A stretch of 64,000 bases of DNA from Rhyzopertha dominica. Lineage: Eukaryota > Arthropoda > Insecta > Coleoptera > Bostrichidae. Location of the stretch: positions 21,262,286 through 21,326,285 of the forward strand of contig QCXZ01000064.1 in NCBI GenBank assembly GCA_025024175.1, read 5' to 3'. Of this stretch, positions 53,489 to 63,998 are shown piece by piece. The first letter of the stretch is position 1, and each line of letters begins with the position of its first letter. The notes beneath the pieces were generated by a model. It saw nothing but the letters and a program-made list of their open reading frames with translations. It ran no database searches and had not been told where the DNA came from. Both the position numbers and the translations under genes were made by a program.

Positions 53489-53707
53489 ATACGGTCATTC
53501 CATGCCAAGAGCATGAACAATGGCAGCCACCTCAGCCATCCATAATAGAAAACCGTTCAATTAACGGTAAGTCAGTCATTAAGTTAGAAAATTACTACAG
53601 AAACATAATTCAATTCTTTTCCTCATTAGACACAGCCATTCCACGTCAAGAATATGAGCCGTGGTAATCACCTCAGCAGCCCAAAATAAAGAACCGTCCA
53701 ATTAACG
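53489..53707 (+). repeat. Tandemly duplicated exon pair
   Basis: Exons 53489-53566 and 53630-53707 have equal length (78 nt) and share CATTCCAYGYCAAGARYATGA..CACCTCAGC.. and TTAACGGTAAGTCAGTC across the donor site. The unit, including the intron start, was duplicated. The second copy has TAA where the first has CAG (TGG-CAG to TGG-TAA). Confidence 0.75.
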
Positions 53708-53868
53708 GTAAGTCAGTCTTTCTTAATTTAGAGAAAAACCTAATCCCACACTTTTTGTTTTCAAGTGCATGTTACTGTAAAGAGTAAGTAATATTTAAAT
53801 GAAACATCGACCTTATTCATAAATCAGACGCGATCTAACCCTAAAAGACTAAGATTTCAATCTTTAAG

Positions 53869-54413
53869 ATCCGCCATATTCTTACAACCCTTTATCATTC
53901 ACAAAGTAACGGAGCTCTCGAACGAAGTCATCATACACTCAAACAATATCTATCTCATTACACTAATAACTCACAACCAAATTTGGATGAATACGTCCAC
54001 TTAGCATTGTTCGCTTACAATACTCAAATTCATGCCTTAACAAAATCTACACCTTACTATGTAAGTGTATTTGAAATAAAAGCTACCATTCCAAATTCTT
54101 TAACAGCTAACCCATAGTTTCGCCACACTTATGACTATTATCATAATCTCAAATTAAAATTAAACCAAAGTTTCAAAATTGCAAGGGAAAATCTACTGAA
54201 TTCGAAAGAAAAATCCAAAATTTTATACGATAGAAATATCGAATATATTCAATATCAAATAGGAGATTATGTCTACCTCCGCACTGTAACACCTACTAGT
54301 AAACTACCCCCAGATATAAAGGTCCTTACAAAATTTTACAAGTCTATCCCAACTATACTTATTTATAAGAAATTAATCGTAACAAAACTCAGACTTATCA
54401 CCAAAATCTTCTA
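53869..54413 (+). pseudogene. Gypsy-type integrase C-terminal part
   Basis: Frame three reads HSQSNGALERSHHTLKQYLSH (integrase catalytic Glu region), then LDEYVHLALFAYNTQIHALTKS and TPYYVSVFEIKATIPNSL, typical of Ty3/gypsy integrase. A TAG stop lies at 54115-54117. It continues KLKLNQSFKIARENLLNSKE and IGDYVYLRTV (the GPY/chromodomain-like end). The upstream RT/RNase H and integrase N-terminus are absent. It begins shortly after the last RING-gene exon, so the remnant probably interrupted that gene. Confidence 0.78.
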
Positions 54414-54537
54414 AAACCTTGTAACAATTTCGATTAATTCTTAATCATTCTATTTCAGATGCATGCTAGGCTTACTTTACGTTTTTTCCTTTCTCAATAC
54501 TCTACCTTACATTAGCCAACCTCTCTCTATATGACAA

Positions 54538-56000
54538 ATGCCCTCTGGATTTGTTCCACGCTGCCCTAAACAATTGCTCAATATCAAAACGAGGTTAGTA
54601 CGATTACATGAAAAATTCGACGCCATATGTCACATAATCGGACATCAAACAGTCAATTTACCATTACGGGTTCGCCAAGGTTTAATGGACAGAGTCTCTT
54701 ACGCTTTCAAATGGTTCTTCGGTACCCCAGACAGCGAAGATGCTAAATATTATAGAGACGCAATCCATGCTTTAGAGTATCAAAATCATAACATTCAAGT
54801 CCTTCTAAAACAAGTCAATATTTTAGCTGACGCTGTCACTGATTATAATAAGTCTACCACACTTCTTAATCAGCACGAAAAACGACTAAATCGAAATATC
54901 GCCACCTTCAATAAATTCACATATAGTGTACAGCAACACTTCCATCAGCTGAAAGACATGATGATCGAATTAGAGGAAGAGCTAGATGTTACTATCTCTT
55001 CTATTCTTTTTTAAAAAAAATAATGACTTACATCCCACTGTCGTCGCTCCTCGTGCATTTCGCCAAGAAGTTTGACGAATTCAAACGGGCCAAAATTTCG
55101 AATTACCTATAGATCCGACAAAATTATAACAATATTTACATTTACACGTCACTTTGCTCCTTATCAGTCATTTTATTACAAAGGAATATTGCTATACGCA
55201 ATCAAAATTCTGTTGATTACGAAAGAGTTGTTTCAATTTTACCATCTCATACCTCTCCCAACTCAAGTTCCAAATACTACAATCTATTTTTATATCGCTC
55301 CACTGTTTCATCTACTCCTAAGCACTCGACGGCTGAACTATGGCCAACTGCAAGACCTGAATACTTGCTACAAGATGGACAACCAGGGTTACGTTTGCCG
55401 CAACGTAATCACCTACAAAACGCAAGAATGTCCCGTCTGCGAAGTCACATTACGTGTCAAGCAAGTTAAACAAATTCCAACGAACTGCAACACCAAGACC
55501 TTCACGCCAGTGATGGAGATATGGCATCAATGTACATCACCACCAATCCAATCACTGGGACCATTAGCTGCGAAGACGCTAACAGGCCCATTGCCGACGT
55601 TCTGTTTATGGGTAAAGGAATTTTCACCATAGAACCAAAATACAGACGTTTTACTACATTTTCGTATTATCAACTCTCTACGCCACTCCAATCAAACTGG
55701 GAACATCAGCCATTACATCCCAACTACGAACATCATCGATGACGAATGCTGCATCCAGCGTCAAAAATACCTCAAGACTATAGAAATTAAACCCATTCAC
55801 TTAACTGACATCAATCTCGATCAGCTACTCCATTCTCAAGCTAAACTCCACGAACTCGACGAAGTTATTCAAAACAACATTAATCGTACATTCATCGTTC
55901 CTAAATCCAGTTGGTTGAACATTGCAGTTGATATTCTTGCGACGATGTCAGCCCTTCTATTCATATGCTGTTGTTGCCGTTGGTATCGATGAAGGCCACT
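54538..56000 (+). pseudogene. Env-like glycoprotein of a gypsy-type element, broken
   Basis: Relative of the insect errantivirus/baculovirus F-type envelopes. Frame 54538-55014 holds the region after the presumed cleavage site (GLMDRVSYAFKWFFGTPDSED) and a long helical stretch. Between 55015 and 55500 the signal jumps among frames. A Cys-containing part lies near 55500-55740 (GTISCEDANRPIADVLF, MGKGIFTIEPKY). The end, in another frame, has LHELDEVIQNNINRTF and a membrane segment LATMSALLFICCCCRW at about 55931-55978. Multiple indels are present. The N-terminal signal peptide part is not evident. This copy cannot make a functional protein. Confidence 0.72.
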
Positions 56001-56629
56001 ACGATGGTTCAGACAAATCTGCAGTACCAGCGATTGCCAAAGATACGACATCTGCATCAACAACACAAACACCATCCACGGCCGTGATTCCGTGCACCGA
56101 GGAGGCGGTGACGGCGTTGGTATGGTTCAGCTCCAAGCCAGGGAGGTCATGGAAAACTTCGACCAAATCATCCGTCAACACGGCTCTCATTCCAGCCCCG
56201 GGATGTCCTTGGACCAACCACAGGATCCAGACGCCGCCTGTTCGTCGAAGCGGTTCGGAGTGTAACAAATGGTAGTGAGTGCATTAATTGGACTCCACAT
56301 CTTGGTCTTTATCTAATCGGACTTTTATATTCATAATGCAGTCCATTTCTTTGCCATATTTTCTATTACTACTATGTCTATTCAAAATCGTCATTTCTAC
56401 TATTATGTCTATTATTTTATTCAAAATCAATACTATATCTACTACCTATATATTCTATATTTGCTATACTATACCTATTACGATTATTCACTTTTATTTT
56501 TATTTTATGTTATGATTAACATAGGCTTAGATTTCTTTTTATGATAATATTGTTTGCTTAGCAGTCATCAGTGTTTTGTACCTTTATATGTATATAACTT
56601 CCGCTACAAAACACTTAACAAGGGGGCTA

Positions 56630-56923
56630 TGTAATGACCTCCAAATTTCACTTATCTTCCGCCTCGAGCCGACCGCGTGCAACTCTTGCAAACTCTTTCG
56701 CATATCTAAACAGTTCTGATTGTTATAATTCGCAACATACAAAAAGGGTCCGGTTGAAAACAAATTAAAATTCATTTTTTTAAATTCTATTCGCAAGTGT
56801 CGGCTATGCCTTCTATTATCCCTTATCTTCTGTATTTTTGTAACTTGTAATAAACGCGTAAAAGTATACTTCGAGTTTTTATATCAAGAATCTTCGACAT
56901 CCAAACACACCTGGGCAACAACA
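56630..56923 (+). repeat. 3' LTR of the gypsy-type remnant (probable)
   Basis: Begins TGTAATGACC right after a polypurine tract (AACAAGGGGGCTA) and contains AATAAA (about 56851). It may end ..CTGGGCAACAACA near 56923. About 294 bp. The 5' partner LTR is not in the window, so the right limit is a guess. Confidence 0.5.
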
Positions 56924-58020
56924 TATGCAGTTTACACTGAGCTGTTCTCCTTCCATCTCCGGTGCTGGACGTAGACTCAGGTCTGAATACTGTTTATAAA
57001 AACGCAAATTCCTGTCATAATATATTTCACATCTAACACAATCACATGCGGAAAGTTCAGCAAAAAAAATCGATTTTTTTTATTTTTAAATGCCATAGCG
57101 AATTACACACAATCATTCAGGTTAATATGCAAGTGATAGGCCCAGCTGCTGCTCAAACCCCCTACTGAATAAAACTTACAAGAATGACGGAATCCTGTAC
57201 GAAATTGTATTGAAGTTACCGAATAATCTAAAGTACGATATTGATATTAGCGTTGATCATTTTGTAGAAAATAACAGTTATAACAATCTATAAATAAAAT
57301 TTAATAAATCGGTTATTAAAATAATTGGATGTTTATTTATATCACTTACGCATCTGACTAATATGTAGTTATACACATCTAGTACTTGTGTGTTAAAATG
57401 TAGCGCATTTTCAAGAATAAATTTCGAAAATTTTGTATCGTCAGATGTTATTTATACCCTGTTCCGAATTTGTGGTGTTTATGTGAGTCTATTCTCAACT
57501 GAGGTCCTTCCTTCATTCAGTTGTTATGGATCGATGCGATTCCGTATATTACTAATTTAGTTACGCAAGACAGAAGAGGTTTTCCGCTTAAGTTACTTAT
57601 TTCATTGTCTGTACGTACCTATACAGCCTTAATATTCCCTTACCTACCGCATCAGTTTATCATAACTGATTGATCTTACTGGCGGTGGTAAGACGTAAGG
57701 TTGCATGAGTCATGTATGCGGCCCCCTGTGAAACCAGTGCACAAATTCCCTGTATGTCGCACTCATGCGACACCTTATCAAGTCGGCGTATTATATTACA
57801 ATACCGACATTTCTTACACATGTAATTTTGCTTGTTAGTTCAGTTCCTAGATAGCTTTAGAGCTGTACGCTGTAATTTTAAAATAAATTTTTTTAAAGCT
57901 CGTTTTCGTTTACCGAAAACATCATTCATGCATTTTTATAACTGTTCAGTTTTAACCATTAAATAAGAGGTAATATTTACAAGTTTTTATAACAGATTGT
58001 TATATTATGTGTTATGTCAC
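56924..58020. other. No recognised gene
   Basis: AT-rich sequence with no supported features. Confidence 0.4.
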
Positions 58021-58024
58021 ATAA

Positions 58025-58560
58025 GTGAATGACTACATTATAGTCATTAGTAACAACGCAACAAATAGAAGTAGTTATTTAACAGTGACTATATCTGGAG
58101 TTCCACAGGGCTCTAATTTGGGACCCCTACTATTTCTCATTTTTATCGACGACCTGGCACATACGCTGGATAGACAAGCATTGCTATTCGCCGACGATCT
58201 CAAAATTTTCTCTCAAATACATACTGAGCGTGATTGTAAACACCTTCAAAAGAAGCTTGATACAGTGTGGAATTGGTGTATAACCAACAAGCTATATTTG
58301 AATATTTATAAATGCAGTACTATGTTCTTTACACGTAAATTTCTTCCCATAGCTTGTGATTGTGAGATTGAGGGTGTCAAACTCGAAAGACGTACAGCAG
58401 TCAACGACCTTGCCCTAACATTTGATTCTACCCTGTCCTTTAATACACATATCGATAACATTGTCAGTCTGCATCAAGGATGTATTGTTTTACTGCCAGA
58501 AATGCTGGAGACTTTAAAAACCTAGATGTAACCAAATGCAAATAATTTATGGTCGTTAGA
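58025..58560 (+). pseudogene. Non-LTR (LINE) reverse transcriptase fragment
   Basis: One frame of 166 codons carries the RT core of a Jockey/CR1-type LINE: ISGVPQGSNLGPLLFLIFIDDL, ALLFADDLKIFS (catalytic FADD), LQKKLDTVWNWCITNKLYLN, KCSTMFFTRK, and FDSTLSFNTHIDNIVS. A shift near 58475 is needed to continue as ARNAGDFKNLDVTK. The 5' RT fingers and endonuclease are missing, as usual for 5'-truncated insertions. The thumb ends soon after. No poly(A) tail or target duplication was recognised. Confidence 0.85.
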
Positions 58561-59035
58561 TCGTTGTTAAAAAAATATATTTGAACAACATAAAGTTCGT
58601 AAGAATTTAAAATGTGGTTTTAGTTATTTTGGTTGATTATTCCAAACGTTGACGAAACAGAGTTTTACAAATATTATAGCATTACTACTGATTGACGACT
58701 ATGTTGCTTGAGATTAGGCGGAAAAAAAGAAATAATACAAATTCAGTTACGGTTCTGGATTTATTAGAAAAAGTTCAAATTTAATAAGTACACAGATGGT
58801 TGTGGGTAATGTGATGGACAATTTAAAGTCATTATTTATCATCTACAGTGCTACATAATATATCGTAAACTGAACTGTCATTACTTGCATTGAATACATC
58901 GACATAATGAAACTGATATTATTTTAGTCATAAGCGTAACTAAAGAGTATTACAGGTAGGTGGTTGGAGGCAGCCCAGCGTTAGGAGTTCGTAAACCAAA
59001 ACTGTACCCACGCGTTCCTGCAATGCAGGAATTCA

Positions 59036-59070
<35 letters not shown>

Positions 59071-59456
59071 TATTATTACGTACCGGCACATTCTACAGTA
59101 TTACTTTAATGATTGTCAGAGTGTCTATATAGGTCAGATTGGCAGGCAGTTGGTTAGTAGAGTGTGGGTGGAACCAGAGAGGAACCGATTACAACCTCCG
59201 AAACACTTTCAAAACTTGTATTTTTGAATTCATTGTCATTTGAAGACTGGCATTTATTTTGAATGAATAAAGAAGTTTTTTACTACAGTTTATGTTATTA
59301 ATAATTAGACAACTTTTAATTACATTTATAAAAAATATTGCCAAAACGTCGATTATTCATCACATCGATTATTTTATTTTAATAGCGATTTTTTGAATCG
59401 ATTTTTAGGGCTTCGATTTTAATCGATTCGTGGAATCGACATTTTTCAAAAGAATC
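58561..59456. other. No recognised gene; TTA microsatellite
   Basis: A (TTA)n run at about 59037-59080. Near 59350-59450 there are several ATCGATT/AATCGATT motifs in both orientations. Confidence 0.5.
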
Positions 59457-59461
59457 GGCAA

Positions 59462-59816
59462 CCCAATCGGCGAAGACTCCATATGGGTCCCAGCAGGGCG
59501 GTTTTCACCCGAATGTTTATATAAGAAGTATGTAGGATCGTATTCTGAAGGCCGGGAGCCAATACGATATCATACACAAAATATCGTGAGGGAGTGACGT
59601 AACTTAAAGCAAATTTGGAGATCCTGCAACAGTAAGTAGAATGCATCTTCTTATATTGCCGAATGGATGCACAGAACCAACATTCTAAAGAGAATCAATG
59701 GCAGTGTCGAGCGACTCCGTCGTTTTCTTTCAGACATAGCCAGAGCCTATCCAGGCATTGGGAACGAACTTATGATGTTAGATCTTGATAACTGCTTCTA
59801 TGAAGGAAGTAATTAA
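59462..59816 (+). pseudogene. Merlin transposase C-terminal fragment
   Basis: 59465-59634 matches 19372-19546 of the first Merlin gene with few changes (CGGCGAAGACT..ATATGGGTCCCAGCAGGGCGG..). It continues past the point where the first copy breaks off, in frame SYIAEWMHRTNILKRINGS, LRRFLSDIARAYPGIGNELM, to a stop near 59816. That is the expected end of Merlin/ISXO2 proteins. A stop replaces the conserved R-W after the HTQNI motif, so this copy is also dead. Confidence 0.8.
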
Positions 59817-60470
59817 TCTTGATCATACATTACATGATCTGTTTTGTTCTGTTTTGCACGCTCTAGAATTTGCCTTCAAAACATTTCATACATTAAACAT
59901 CAGTTACCCCAATGAAAGCGAACACATTTCCTAATAACCAATGCTTTCCAAATAGTTTGAAATCTGTTGCCGTCTAGTTCCTTTTAGTGATTTTAATATG
60001 GAAAAACATTAGCTAGGTACTACTAAACGTGTCAGAATAGTGATAGCTTTTTTCAGAAGTATTAGTTTCACGAATTGAACGCTAAAAGCATTCGGGGTTG
60101 TACAGTTGGTGATTTCTTTACCTACTTACTTTGATTTATAAAGTTCAATGCTTGGCTCGTGGTTTTACAATCGAGAAGGATTTGTTACCTTGCGATTCTG
60201 ACCATTTACGCAAAACATGGCTTGCATGAAGGTATAAACGTCGAAGAATACTATTTACGATTCAAATCAGCTATGTAAGTGGTAGCCTGGCAACATCAAC
60301 TCAGCAATAGAGCATGGCACCCACTGAACTCGAATTTCTAGAACTGGTATGAGATGGCAATGTTTGTCCCGTACATATAACAACATGTGAGTATGTTTAC
60401 GGGAGACACGGTCGCTGGTTGGTCGATTCGTTACAGTCTCAACAAGCGGTTGTTGTGTTGTTTCTTTTAC
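59817..60470. other. No recognised gene
   Basis: AT-rich. An acceptor-like TTTCTTTTACAG at about 60463-60474 precedes the THAP-like exon. Confidence 0.35.
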
Positions 60471-60502
60471 AGATTTAAGTGAAATTTTACGAAAAAATTA
60501 AA

Positions 60503-60567
60503 ATAGTTAATTCGTGTGTGGTGTGTGGAATTGTCTACAAGCAAGGATCAGGTGCATCTTTCCATAG
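60503..60567 (+). pseudogene. THAP-type zinc-finger first exon (fragment)
   Basis: The frame reads IVNSCVVCGIVYKQGSGASFHR and ends at a donor (CATAG|GTACAT at 60567/60568). C-x2-C followed by a short loop and SFHR is the start of the C2CH THAP DNA-binding domain, and an intron directly after SFHR-type sequences is usual. ATA at 60503 occupies the place of the initiator ATG. The remaining THAP ligands (C..H in later exons) were not found. Confidence 0.5.
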
Positions 60568-61036
60568 GTACATAAATTTTGCATTGTTTTCAACGCGTTC
60601 ACAAACCATGGGCGTCCCTTCTAGTATTAGTTTAAGGTTTGGTATACGGTCTCGGATTAAAATAATGGTTGCTGTTATTAGCTTTTTCTGATTATTTGCT
60701 GAACTGATAGCAATTTGTCCTTTTTAACTAAAATCCTAAATACCAATTTTTATGGGTATAACTTCAAAAATCTCACTAATTCAGTACTTAAAGAACGAGC
60801 CGCCACTGGTGCTGTGGGAAATGTAAACAAAAAAAATTCGTACAGAATGCCAGTTCTAGACATTCGAGTTCAGCTGTCGATGTTAGGTATTGAAGTATAA
60901 GCTCACTTTTTGTTTTCGCGTGTTTGTCGTATTGTCCTGTTAATTTCGGTTTTTAAATTTGTGATTTGCGTTTAAGGTGTTTGTCTTTGATTAAGTATTT
61001 GGTTTCGAAATCGGGATTGTATGTCTGTGTAGCACT

Positions 61037-61115
61037 ATGAGTGTCCTTGAATTGAAAAGGAAGCTAGCAGATTTGGGAGCTAAATCCACATGATCAAAAA
61101 AAGCTCTTCAAAACG
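61037..61115 (+). pseudogene. SAP-like domain exon (fragment)
   Basis: ATG 61037 opens MSVLELKRKLADLGAKST, a stop (TGA 61091-61093), then SKKALQN, ending at a possible donor G|GTTTGT. The pattern fits a SAP DNA-binding motif (L..LK..L...G....G.K..L), with TGA in the place of the usual Gly. A following acceptor-like TTTCAG lies at about 61172. The gene context is unknown; it may belong to a transposon. Confidence 0.4.
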
Positions 61116-61945
61116 GTTTGTACATTACCTAAATATTTGTGTTTTTTTGGTTTATGTTGTAACATTTCAGTTTGAATCTGTGGACTACAAAAGGGCTGGA
61201 CAAAACCTTATTTACCATAGAGGCCAATCGATGGGGTGATGCAATGCATTTTCCAGACCATACATTTTTTTGCCGCTGATCAACTTCAAGGGGTTAAAAA
61301 TTATAAATTATAGCACTATAGAATACTGGTTCTTTCCCAGAAAAATCAAGAATGGCATGCAAAAGGGTAGAATTTTAGCCATTAAATAATTTGTGAAATA
61401 CACAAAACTTTCCAAACAATGCAAAGTGATTTTTAAAAGCTCGTTGCTGTGTTGGACAAAAAAGACTGTTGACTACATTGTACTAATAGTAATAAGAACG
61501 GCTAAAATTGTTCAATATTCATGTACTATCCCCTGCTAGTGCAGGGTTTTCAGTATCGTGTAATCATGTGGGAGCTGTGTGTTTTTTTGGAATACTTTTC
61601 TGTAGCATGTAGGTGTTGCACTAAAATGGTCATTACTATAATTAAAGGTACGGGCATGGAACAAGCTATCTAACACGGGGCGAGAGATTATTTGTCAATT
61701 TTTGAAATAAATAATTCGAAAAACCCACTCATAAATTGTAGTGCTACTTGCGCCAATAATACTATAAACAAATGAATAAATCATGGAGTTGATGGTCCAC
61801 TAATTGATAGCCGCAAAGCCGTAACAGAAGATTGTGAAAAGGACCACTCTTACCTTGCAAGTAATGAACATGAAGTAGGAGATATTCCGGAGGACGTTGA
61901 AACAATGGTATTATAACAATTGGAAATTATGACCCCAAATATGTC
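61116..61945. other. No recognised gene
   Basis: AT-rich with broken short frames; possibly remnants of the element seen at 61950-62280. Confidence 0.3.
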
Positions 61946-61949
61946 ATGT

Positions 61950-62280
61950 TGCAAAAACACGTACAAATATTGTATTTTATTTGGATAATTGCACGGGACG
62001 ACAGAAGAACAGGTTCAACGGATAAAAAGAATCCGCTGGAGAAAAAAATCTTTTTATTTCTGTTGTAGATAGGCAATCTATTTGTATGCGGTTCAGCAGT
62101 TCTGGGCCGATTTACATTACAATAACACTACGTGTTACAGAAATGGGTTTTGAAATTTTTTAAGGACATTAAGGCGCTGCATGATCAGATGGCACCTTGC
62201 ATGGTAAAAGACGTAGGCGGAAATTTCTTCAAATTGAGTGCAGTTAAATTTATTGCGAATTCGAATTTCGAGACGAGACC
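61950..62280 (+). pseudogene. DUF7869-like fragment (second copy)
   Basis: About 61970-62010 reads YLDNCTGRQKNRF, matching the SDNCAGQQKN-type motif of the 3.3-kb fragment. Near 62110 SSGPIYI follows, and in another frame about 62150-62270 FFKDIKALHDQMAPCMVKDV then FFKLSAVKFI, like the C-terminal YNDFFNLK..ITDVKMIKV part at 4.0 kb. Heavily decayed. The shared motif order is the main support. Confidence 0.42.
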
Positions 62281-62553
62281 GAGAAATTTCTCGTCTCAGC
62301 GGCAACACTAGTTATTATAGGCATAGTTTTCTTTATTTAAACACCTGTGTATGATAAGACAAGATCAGAATTAATAATCCGTTCAGTTAGGCTGTGTGTA
62401 AACCATTTAGCGTTATCCTCAACGAGAAACATACTTTAAGTACTTGTTGTTAATGCCATCAGTTTAAAAATACGGTAAGTAGGTTGTTGATAATTATTTG
62501 TCGTTGAGAATTATCCAAGTTAAAAATGAATACTTCCAAATTGTTTTTTGCAG

Positions 62554-62725
62554 TCTCTCATCCTAGATGAGATGCTCTCATTAATAGCGAAAAATGTGCT
62601 TAAACAATATCTTGCAAAAGTAACTAAACAAGTGTTGGATGAAAAAAGACCTTTTCAAGATGTGTTGTTCAGTAGTGATCAGTTACGGATATACAATCGA
62701 CTTTGGAATGCAGTGTCTTTATATG
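62554..62725 (+). CDS. Unidentified spliced exon
   Basis: An open stretch between an acceptor (TTTTTTGCAG, ends 62553) and a strong donor (ATG|GTAAGT at 62726). It encodes SLILDEMLSLIAKNVLKQYL, then AKVTKQVLDEKRPFQDVLF and SSDQLRIYNRLWNAVSLY. Start phase 0, end phase 1. It is helical and charged, with no recognised domain. It may belong with the exon ending at 63038. Confidence 0.35.
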
Positions 62726-62896
62726 GTAAGTACTTGATATATTACTATACGTTCATTATTGTGCGAGAAGGAGCGTCGTTAGAGTAAAGTTCAGTGAACA
62801 CTTTAAAAACTATGTTTTTTGTCTTGTTAACTGACAGTGTTTCTTTTGTATAATATGTAATATCCACGGTTACGGTTCTCGCCGACTATATAGGCG

Positions 62897-63038
62897 CATA
62901 AAATATTATTAAACATTGAAGAAAAAACCTGCAGTTATGTCTGTACAAACATTGGGCCTTACTTACAAAGGAAAAAGGATCAGTCTGTAGAAATTGTTGA
63001 TATGACTAGAAATTCTCTCTTCAGTGTGCATGAATTTG
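62897..63038 (+). CDS. Unidentified second exon
   Basis: Open frame reading ILLNIEEKTCSYVCTNIGPY, QRKKDQSVEIVDMTRNSLF, SVHEF and ending at a strong donor (TTTG|GTAAGT, 63038/63039). The acceptor is uncertain (possibly CGACTATATAG at 62893). It is followed by a polypyrimidine acceptor near 63103. Function unknown. Confidence 0.3.
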
Positions 63039-63103
63039 GTAAGTTTTTCATTACTTTTTTACTGTTTATTAGTAATTATAAAATATTTTGCTGTTATTTC
63101 AGT

Positions 63104-63518
63104 CCTGTAGCGATTTGATAAATTGCAGGATAACTATTCAACGATTACGGATTGTTCGTAATTTTATGAATTACGCAATTGCGGTATTTGTTGATACAGT
63201 GCCAATGCAATACGCCAACAGTGGCGGCCGGGGTGGGCAATGTCAGTAGATATAGTTGGCCGGAGCTGAGTCATTCATTTGCATATTAGCCTAATCGAGC
63301 ATGTGTGTAATTCGCGATCAAAAATTTTTTTCATTTTTTTCTTATTTTTCGATTTTTTTTTGCTGAATGTGACGGGATGAGAAATATGACTTGAATTTGC
63401 ATGTTGATAAATAGTATCTTATTAGATGCATTCATTTTTCCCCGGATTTTTATTACTAATACATATTAGAATAAAATAATGCCATTATTCTTATAATTTT
63501 CTTTATTGATTTCTTCTT
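63104..63518. other. No recognised gene
   Basis: AT-rich, with no supported feature. Confidence 0.35.
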
Positions 63519-63998
63519 CTACAATATGTAACGTAAATTATAACATGACAGAATATTACATATGTACCATACACTTTTTAATGCGCAATGTGTACATTCC
63601 TTTCGACAGTTGTGGAAGAGACATGTTGGTATGTCCGATGATTGTGCCGTATGCAAGCTTTCAATATCAGGGAAGTATGCTCGACAATCATCCAAATCAA
63701 CAACTGTGGCAGCAATACCCGTATCGTTATGATCGATATAGGATTGTAGGATGGTTTTCTTCTCACTTCCCTTGCATAGTATATAAACATCGTCGATGGG
63801 CTGCGTGTCCATATCTGTTGAATTCTTCCTCTTCTTATTTATGGTGCATGATGTAAGCATTTTACGCAATAAAGATGGTAACATGTTGAGATCAGCATAT
63901 CCATCTGACCATCTTATACCGCCTAAATAGTTCCTTTCTAACCAACGATATTGAGATTGCTCTCGCTTAGATAACTTCTTGAAAGGTTTAGGTGGTTT
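63519..63998 (-). CDS. Unidentified Cys/His-containing protein, runs off the right edge
   Basis: An open minus-strand frame of at least 160 codons from the window edge to a stop at 63519-63521; the start is outside. The visible part reads FKKLSKREQSQYRWLERNYL, GGIRWSDGYADLNMLPSLL, then VYILCKGSEKKTIL, VVDLDDCRAYFPDIESL and a Cys/His cluster PTCLFHNCRKECTHCALKSVW. The order (WLE-N--G-W--G, a KG-EKK motif, DL--C, C-x2-H-x8-C) recalls small repeat-associated proteins of unknown function seen in many insect genomes, but no named family is claimed. The frame has no stops over its visible length. It is probably from a mobile element. Confidence 0.5.
   Translation of the reverse strand, partial: KPPKPFKKLSKREQSQYRWLERNYLGGIRWSDGYADLNMLPSLLRKMLTSCTINKKRKNSTDMDTQPIDDVYILCKGSEKKTILQSYIDHNDTGIAATVVDLDDCRAYFPDIESLHTAQSSDIPTCLFHNCRKECTHCALKSVWYICNILSCYNLRYIL

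Larger units (their letters stand above)
50723..53707 (+). pseudogene. RING-finger gene with a tail of short phase-1 exons
   Basis: Probable E3-ligase-like protein. Exon 1 (50723-50775) is joined across GTAACT..TTTGCAG to exon 2 (50832-51183), which holds the RING: CPVCYQRLAPPKRIFYC, then AHNVCHRC and SCPTS. The last Cys ligand is Ser. A frameshift near 51065 precedes KMELPKPDDYTSSESS. Then follow short exons, all starting and ending in phase 1 with good splice sites: 51241-51309, 51390-51434, 52897-52968, 53049-53117, 53226-53294, 53360-53440, 53489-53566, 53630-53707 (69, 45, 72, 69, 69, 81, 78, 78 nt). They encode Pro/Asp/Glu-rich peptides. Exons 3, 4, 6, 8 and 9 are open; exons at 52897, 53226 and 53630 each have one in-frame stop. 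The last two exons are duplicates. No signal peptide is evident. Probably a recently dead member of a gene family. Confidence 0.7.

Noticed and set aside
55922..56275. A 117-codon plus-strand frame near the env end
   Set aside because: It runs in a different frame from the env membrane segment, has no domain, and its Thr/Ser-rich composition is not matched by any neighbour.
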